From the NCBI RefSeq assembly GCF_000383595.1, contig NZ_KB911581.1, positions 4,744,496 to 4,808,495 of the forward strand: a DNA stretch of 64,000 nt. Direction: 5' to 3'. The position numbers were made by a program, and so were the translations under genes. Under the pieces are notes generated by a model. The model saw only the letters and a program-made list of their open reading frames with translations. It was not told where the DNA came from and ran no database searches. Below, piece by piece: positions 59,502 through 64,000 of this stretch; the stretch's first letter is position 1; the number at the start of each line of letters is the position of its first letter. The DNA comes from Streptomyces bottropensis ATCC 25435. GTDB taxonomy: Bacteria; Actinomycetota; Actinomycetes; Streptomycetales; Streptomycetaceae.

Positions 59502-60628
59502 AGTACATCGACGAGTTCCAGGACCCGGAGCTGGCGCGTCGGCTGCTCGACGACATCCATGCCACGGTGACCAGGCCGTGGGCGCTGATGGAGGTGTGCG
59601 GAGGGCAGACGCACAGCATCATCCGGCACGGCATCGACCAACTCCTGCCGGAACAGGTGGAGTTGATTCATGGGCCGGGCTGTCCGGTGTGCGTGACCCC
59701 GCTGGAGGTCATCGACAAGGCGCTGGAGATCGCCTCCCGGCCGGAGGTGATCTTCTGTTCCTTCGGGGACATGCTGCGCGTGCCGGGCACCGGCCGGGAC
59801 CTGTTCCAGGTCCGCGGCGAGGGCGGTGACGTACGGGTCGTCTACTCGCCGCTCGACGCCCTGCGCATCGCCCAGCAGAACCCCGACCGCGAGGTGGTGT
59901 TCTTCGGCATCGGCTTCGAGACGACGGCACCCCCCAACGCGATGACGGTCCATCAGGCCCGGAAGCTGGGCATCGGGAACTTCAGCATGCTGGTCTCCCA
60001 CGTCCGCGTCCCACCGGCCATCGAGGCGATCATGTCCTCGCCGAAGTGCCGGGTGCAGGGCTTCCTCGCCGCCGGGCACGTCTGCAGCGTGATGGGTGTG
60101 GGGGAGTACCCGGAGCTGGCGGAGCGCTTCCGCGTGCCGATCGTGGTGACGGGCTTCGAGCCGCTGGACATCCTCGAAGGGGTGCGCCGGGCCGTCCGCC
60201 AGCTGGAACGCGGTGAGCACAGGGTCGACAACGCCTACGCCCGTGCCGTCCGGCCGGAGGGCAACGCGGCCGCCCGCGCGATGCTGGAGGACGTCTTCGA
60301 GGTCACCGACCGGGCCTGGCGCGGGATCGGAGTGATCCCCGACAGCGGCTGGCGGCTGGCGGCGAAGTACCGCGACCACGACGCCGAGCACCGGTTCGCG
60401 GTCGACGGCATCAGGACGGCCGAGCCCGCCGCGTGCCGCAGCGGGGAGGTCCTCCAAGGGCTGCTCAAGCCGCACGAGTGCGAGGCCTTCGGCACGCTGT
60501 GCACCCCGCGCACCCCCCTGGGGGCCACCATGGTCTCCAGCGAGGGCGCCTGTGCGGCGTACTACCTCTACCGGCGCCTGGACATGCCCGCCACCACCGA
60601 GGTTCGGGAGGCGAGCCCCGTTGTCTGA
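59498..60628 (+). CDS. hypD: Hydrogenase formation protein HypD
   Basis: The 376-residue Fe-S protein has the HypD signatures: MEVCGGQTHSIIRHGID, HGPGCPVCVTPLEVID, FFGIGFETTAPPNAM, AAGHVCSVMG, and C-terminal Cys ligands in CRSGEVLQG, HECEAFGTLCTPR and SSEGACAAYY for a [4Fe-4S] cluster. It is the scaffold on which the iron centre with CN and CO is assembled with HypC. GTG 59498 overlaps hypC, and the end overlaps hypE by 8 nt. Confidence 0.95.
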   Translation: MKYIDEFQDPELARRLLDDIHATVTRPWALMEVCGGQTHSIIRHGIDQLLPEQVELIHGPGCPVCVTPLEVIDKALEIASRPEVIFCSFGDMLRVPGTGRDLFQVRGEGGDVRVVYSPLDALRIAQQNPDREVVFFGIGFETTAPPNAMTVHQARKLGIGNFSMLVSHVRVPPAIEAIMSSPKCRVQGFLAAGHVCSVMGVGEYPELAERFRVPIVVTGFEPLDILEGVRRAVRQLERGEHRVDNAYARAVRPEGNAAARAMLEDVFEVTDRAWRGIGVIPDSGWRLAAKYRDHDAEHRFAVDGIRTAEPAACRSGEVLQGLLKPHECEAFGTLCTPRTPLGATMVSSEGACAAYYLYRRLDMPATTEVREASPVV

Positions 60629-61709
60629 CACCACCGCCACCGGTCTGCCCGTCCACGCCGCGCCGGACATCGAGGCGTGGACCTGTCCGGCGCCCGTACG
60701 TGACCGCCCCCGGGTCGTCATGGGCCATGGCGGCGGGGGAGTCCTCTCCGCCGAGCTGGTCCAGCAGATCTTCGCGCCCGCCTTCGGTGGCGAGGTGCTG
60801 GCCCAGATGGGTGACGCGGCAGTCCTCTCCCTGGGCGGAGCCCGGCTGGCGTTCTCCACCGACACCTACGTCGTACGGCCGCTGTTCTTCCCCGGCGGCA
60901 GCATCGGGGACCTGGCGGTCAACGGGACCGTCAACGACCTCGCCATGAGCGGCGCCCGCGCCGCCTACCTCTCCTGCGGATTCGTCCTGGAGGAGGGCGT
61001 GGAGCTGGACGTGGTCACGCGGGTCTCCCAGGCGCTCGGTGCCGCCGCGCGCACGGCAGGCGTGGAGGTGGCCACCGGCGACACCAAGGTGGTGGAGGCC
61101 GGCCACGGCGACGGGATCTTCATCAACACGGCGGGCATCGGCCTGGTGCCGGCGGGCGTGGACCTGCGGCCCCAGCGGGTCGTCCCCGGCGACGTGGTCA
61201 TCGTCAGCGGCGCCATCGGCGTCCACGGGGTCGCGATCATGAGCGTGCGCGAGGGTCTGGAGTTCGGCGTGGAGATCAAGAGCGACTGCGCGGCGCTCGG
61301 CGGTCTCGTCGACGCCATGCTCGCCGTCACCCCTGATCTGCACGTCCTGCGCGATCCCACCCGGGGCGGCCTGGCCGCGACCCTCAACGAGATCGCGGCG
61401 GCCTCCGGAACCGGTGTCGTCATCCAAGAACGCGACGTACCGGTCCCGGCGGCCGTGGCCAACGCCTGCGCCATTCTCGGCCTGGACCCCATGTACATCG
61501 CCAACGAGGGCAAGCTCGTGGCCTTCGTCCCGCGCGAGCACGCCGACGCCGTCCTGGAGGCGATGCGGGCCCATCCGCTGGGCGCGGACTCGGTGATCAT
61601 CGGCGAGACCGTCGAGGCGCATCCCGGCATGGTCGTGGCACGAACCGGACTGGGCGGGACCCGCGTGGTCGATCTGCCGATCGGGGAGCAGCTGCCGCGG
61701 ATCTGCTGA
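60621..61709 (+). CDS. hypE: Hydrogenase maturation protein HypE
   Basis: The 362-residue PurM-like ATPase has HGGGGVLSAELVQQIFAP, STDTYVVRPLFFPGGSIGDL, NGTVNDLAMSGA, RDPTRGGLAATLNEIA, and ends PRIC, where the terminal Cys is converted to thiocyanate. It dehydrates the carbamoyl group made by HypF to supply cyanide. The start is TTG 60621, with GGGAGG 9 nt upstream. A hairpin lies right after the stop, ending the hyp operon. Confidence 0.93.
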   Translation: MSDTTATGLPVHAAPDIEAWTCPAPVRDRPRVVMGHGGGGVLSAELVQQIFAPAFGGEVLAQMGDAAVLSLGGARLAFSTDTYVVRPLFFPGGSIGDLAVNGTVNDLAMSGARAAYLSCGFVLEEGVELDVVTRVSQALGAAARTAGVEVATGDTKVVEAGHGDGIFINTAGIGLVPAGVDLRPQRVVPGDVVIVSGAIGVHGVAIMSVREGLEFGVEIKSDCAALGGLVDAMLAVTPDLHVLRDPTRGGLAATLNEIAAASGTGVVIQERDVPVPAAVANACAILGLDPMYIANEGKLVAFVPREHADAVLEAMRAHPLGADSVIIGETVEAHPGMVVARTGLGGTRVVDLPIGEQLPRIC

Positions 61710-61732
61710 CGGGAGCCTCGCGGCTCCCCGTC
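61708..61732. terminator. Hairpin at the end of the hyp operon
   Basis: GACGGGAGCC (61708-61717) pairs with GGCTCCCCGTC (61722-61732) with one bulged base and a 4-nt loop, starting at the hypE stop. It is a good candidate terminator for the hydrogenase transcript and lies before the convergent gene at 61770. Confidence 0.65.
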
Positions 61733-61769
61733 GAGGATGCCGTCGTCCGGACGCCCGGTGGGCCGGTGC

Positions 61770-62153
61770 CTACCGGTGGCTGGACGGCGGTGAGTCCTGG
61801 GGGTCCACGCCGGTCGAGGAAGAGGCGTCCCTGGCGCCGCTGGGGCGCTGGGAGCGGCCCTTGGGCCCGGTGTCGCGGCGGCCCTTCTCGTCCGCGTCGC
61901 CGTACTCCTCGCCGCGTGTCCCGTGACTCTTCGCGGTGTCCCCCGGGACGGGCTTCCTCTCCTCCGCCGACTTCGTCCGGCCCCGGCCCCTCTCCTCGGC
62001 GTGCTCGGCCGTACGGAAGGAGCGGGGAGCGCTCGGGTTGTCCTGCTGGCGCGTCTCGTCCACATCGGGCGACCAGCCGTGCTGCCCGGTGCCCTCGTGG
62101 CGGCTGGGGCCCTTCCCGTGCGGGGGCTCGGACGCTCGTGATTTCTTCGACAT
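61770..62153 (-). CDS. Disordered hydrophilic hypothetical protein
   Basis: The 127-residue product is almost all charged, Gly, Pro and Ser residues (MSKKSRASEPPHGKGPSR, RTAEHAEERGRGRTKSA, DEKGRRDTGPKGRSQ) and has no hydrophobic core, so it is intrinsically disordered. Comparable hydrophilins in Streptomyces are linked to desiccation stress, but no sequence match is claimed. ATG 62153 has a GGAAGAGG about 12 nt before it. It is convergent with hypE. Confidence 0.6.
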   Translation of the reverse strand: MSKKSRASEPPHGKGPSRHEGTGQHGWSPDVDETRQQDNPSAPRSFRTAEHAEERGRGRTKSAEERKPVPGDTAKSHGTRGEEYGDADEKGRRDTGPKGRSQRPSGARDASSSTGVDPQDSPPSSHR

Positions 62154-62302
62154 GGGCCGACCTGCCTCTTCCTGGTCGAGGGGACGCCGGTGGTGGCATC
62201 GCCGCGCTGGGTGGAGTACCCCTTCTCATTGCATTTAAGTACTATCAGTGCATTTCCGGCACTGGCGCGAGTCGATGCTGCGGCGAAGCGGAGTGCGCCG
62301 TG

Positions 62303-63460
62303 TCAGCCGCGCAGGCGGGTGTTGAGCCGGGCCGCCTGACGGGTCAGGTGGTCGCGCTCGGCGAGGTCGGGCGCCTTGCGGGCCGCCTCGGCGTACAGCC
62401 GGGCGGCCGTGGCCAGGTCACCGTCGCGCTCGTGGAGATACGCCGCCACCGCGGTGTGACGCGGCAGCGAGTCCTCCAGCGCGGCGAGCGCCGCCAGCCC
62501 GGTACGGGGACCGTCGGCCTCACCGACGGCCACCGCGCGGTTGAGCCGGACGACCGGGCTGTCGGTCAGGCGCACGAGTTCGTCGTACCACTCGACGATC
62601 TGTACCCAGTCGGTCTCCTCGGCCGCGAGCGCGTCGGCGTGCAGCGCGGCGATGGCGGCCTGGGCCTGGAACTCGCCCAGCCGGTCGCGGGCGAGAGCCG
62701 TCTGCAGAATCCCGACGCCCTCGGCGATGGACGTGGTGTCCCACCGGTCGCGGTCCTGCTCGGCGAGCGGCACCAGGCTCCCGTCGGGTGCGGTCCGGGC
62801 GGCGCGCCGGGCGTGGTGCAGCAGCATGAGGGCGAGCAGTCCCGCCACCTCGGGGTGGTCGATCGCGGCCGCGAGCTGCCGGGTGAGCCGGATGGCCTCG
62901 GCTGCGAGGTCGACGTCGCCGGAGTAGCCCTCGTTGAAGACCAGGTAGAGGACGCGCAGCACGGTGGCGACGTCGCCGGGCCGGTCCAACCGCACGCCGG
63001 AGACGGTGCGCTTGGCCCGGCTGATGCGCTGCGCCATGGTCGCCTCGGGCACCAGGTAGGCCTGCGCGATCTGGCGGGTGGTGAGCCCGCCGACGGCGCG
63101 CAGCGTGAGCGCGACCGCCGACGACGGCGTCAGGGAGGGGTGGGCGCACAGGAAGTAGAGCCGGAGCGTGTCGTCCGCGCCGGGCGCGGGGCCGGGCGCG
63201 GGCTCCTCCTCCACGCGGTCCTCGCGCCGGCGCCGGGCGGCGTCCGCGCGGGTCGCGTCGAGGAACCGGCGCCAGGCCACGGTGACCAGCCAGCCCTTCG
63301 CGTCCCGCGGCGGGTCGGCCGGCCACACGCGGACCGCCTCGACCAGCGCGTCCTGCACGGCGTCCTCGGCCGCCGCGAAGTCGGCTCCACGGCGGACGAG
63401 GACGGCGAGCACACCAGGGGTGAGGCTGCGGAGCAGTGCCTCGTCCATCGACGAGGTCAC
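62303..63460 (-). CDS. ECF sigma factor with TPR-like C-terminal domain (ECF42 type)
   Basis: The 385-residue protein has sigma-2 (FAAAEDAVQDALVEAVRVWP, DAKGWLVTVAWRRFLDATRA) and sigma-4 (LTTRQIAQAYLVPEATMAQRI) regions. The long C-terminal domain of ECF42 factors follows (about 190-385, DUF6596/TPR-like, YLVFNEGYSGD; LTDSPVVRLNRAVA). ECF42 lacks a classic anti-sigma; the C-terminal domain controls activity and a DGPF protein is always nearby. GTG 63460 overlaps the DGPF gene stop by 4 nt, so both form one operon. Confidence 0.9.
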   Translation of the reverse strand: MTSSMDEALLRSLTPGVLAVLVRRGADFAAAEDAVQDALVEAVRVWPADPPRDAKGWLVTVAWRRFLDATRADAARRRREDRVEEEPAPGPAPGADDTLRLYFLCAHPSLTPSSAVALTLRAVGGLTTRQIAQAYLVPEATMAQRISRAKRTVSGVRLDRPGDVATVLRVLYLVFNEGYSGDVDLAAEAIRLTRQLAAAIDHPEVAGLLALMLLHHARRAARTAPDGSLVPLAEQDRDRWDTTSIAEGVGILQTALARDRLGEFQAQAAIAALHADALAAEETDWVQIVEWYDELVRLTDSPVVRLNRAVAVGEADGPRTGLAALAALEDSLPRHTAVAAYLHERDGDLATAARLYAEAARKAPDLAERDHLTRQAARLNTRLRG

Positions 63461-63864
63461 TCCGTGATGGTGGGGTGCGCGGTCAGGAAGGGGCGCAGCT
63501 CCAGCCACTCGTGGATCGGCTTCCCGCCCGCCCCGGGGGCGGCCGACAGCTCACCGGCCAGTTCGACGGCACGTTCGTAGGTGTCGACGTCGATCACCAT
63601 CCAGCCGGCGATGAGGTCCTTCGTCTCGGCGAACGGGCCGTCGGTGACCGGCGGGCGCCCCTCACCGTCGTACCGCACCCACGTCCCCTCGGGAGCCAGC
63701 GCCTGACCGTCGACGAACTCGCCGGTCTTCTCCAGCCGGGCCGCGAAGTCGTTCATGTACTGGATGTGCGCGGAGATCTCCTGCGGTGTCCACTGGTCCA
63801 TCTGCACGTCGTTCACCGCGGCCGGTGCGCCTCGGTAGTGCTTGAGCAGCAGGTACTTGGCCAT
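63457..63864 (-). CDS. YCII/DGPF-family protein
   Basis: The 135-residue protein has the DGPF motif TDGPFAETKDLIAGW after a ferredoxin-like YCII fold (KYLLLKHYRGAP; IHEWLELRPFL at the end). DGPF proteins are usual partners of ECF42 sigma factors, although their biochemical role is unknown. ATG 63864 follows AGGAG with an 8-nt gap. It is the first gene of the two-gene operon. The 136 bp from here to the window end contain only the probable promoter region. Confidence 0.9.
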   Translation of the reverse strand: MAKYLLLKHYRGAPAAVNDVQMDQWTPQEISAHIQYMNDFAARLEKTGEFVDGQALAPEGTWVRYDGEGRPPVTDGPFAETKDLIAGWMVIDVDTYERAVELAGELSAAPGAGGKPIHEWLELRPFLTAHPTITE

Positions 63865-64000
63865 CGTGCTTCTCCTCGGTACTGGTGCGGCCCATTGTGG
63901 TCGCGTTCACAGCGGGGACGGAGCGGGTTGCGGGTTCTCGACAGGGTCGGCCAAGATTTTTCTCGGGATCGTGTGAGCGGCTCGTGGAGGGGCCCGCGGA

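Overview
The window is very GC-rich DNA with Streptomyces-type gene content: a spore-associated SapA-like secreted protein, GTG/TTG starts with AGGAG-type ribosome sites, many start/stop overlaps of 4 nt (ATGA/GTGA), leaderless promoters, secreted cellulases and DUF6893/DUF6400-type small proteins. It reads as an accessory stretch of a Streptomyces (or close relative) chromosome. It holds metabolic islands interspersed with degraded genes, and no rRNA, tRNA, transposase, CRISPR array or recognisable antibiotic megasynthase was seen.

Left third (1-25500): the end of an SRPBCC gene; a clear ethylene-forming enzyme (2-oxoglutarate/arginine dioxygenase family) followed by two paralogous GAF-LuxR regulators read divergently; two secreted GH5 cellulases, the second with a strong palindromic operator; an LmeA-like protein; a broken DinB gene with a micro-inversion; a cytochrome P450 plus acyl-CoA ligase pair; galU; a nitric-oxide defence block (truncated globin, flavohemoglobin, NsrR); a decayed azlCD pair; a three-gene redox operon (SRPBCC, phytoene-desaturase-like flavoprotein, SDR); an orphan DUF4157 (eCIS-core) protein with an unrecognised C-terminal domain; an amidohydrolase; a leaderless ArsR-VOC operon with a perfect operator; and an AlkD-like protein.

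Middle (25600-46400): a LacI regulator with a GH43 glycosidase and a readable promoter/operator; a zone of pseudogenes (X2-type module remnant, ABC ATPase, alpha/beta hydrolase, secreted protein); DsbA-like and MarR genes with a 14-bp hairpin between them; a GntR regulator; an Ala/Lys-repeat protein; an ABC exporter, DUF4097 and ribbon-helix-helix gene run with a repeat-packed 515-bp upstream region; an MFS transporter; the molybdate transporter modABC; SapA; a TOPRIM protein; and small zinc-finger-like proteins.

Right third (46600-61700): a complete locus for a high-affinity, uptake [NiFe]-hydrogenase of group 1h (hhySL/huc type). It comprises HoxX (CO ligand synthesis), small and large subunits, a NifU-like protein, three uncharacterised coupled genes (DUF5947, DUF6084, a 477-residue protein), the maturation protease, a 34-residue membrane peptide and hypABFCDE. 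The genes are mostly overlapping and end at a hairpin. Together they should build a cytosolic enzyme that oxidises trace hydrogen for energy during non-growth. The window closes with a disordered hydrophilic protein and an ECF42-type sigma factor paired with a DGPF/YCII protein.
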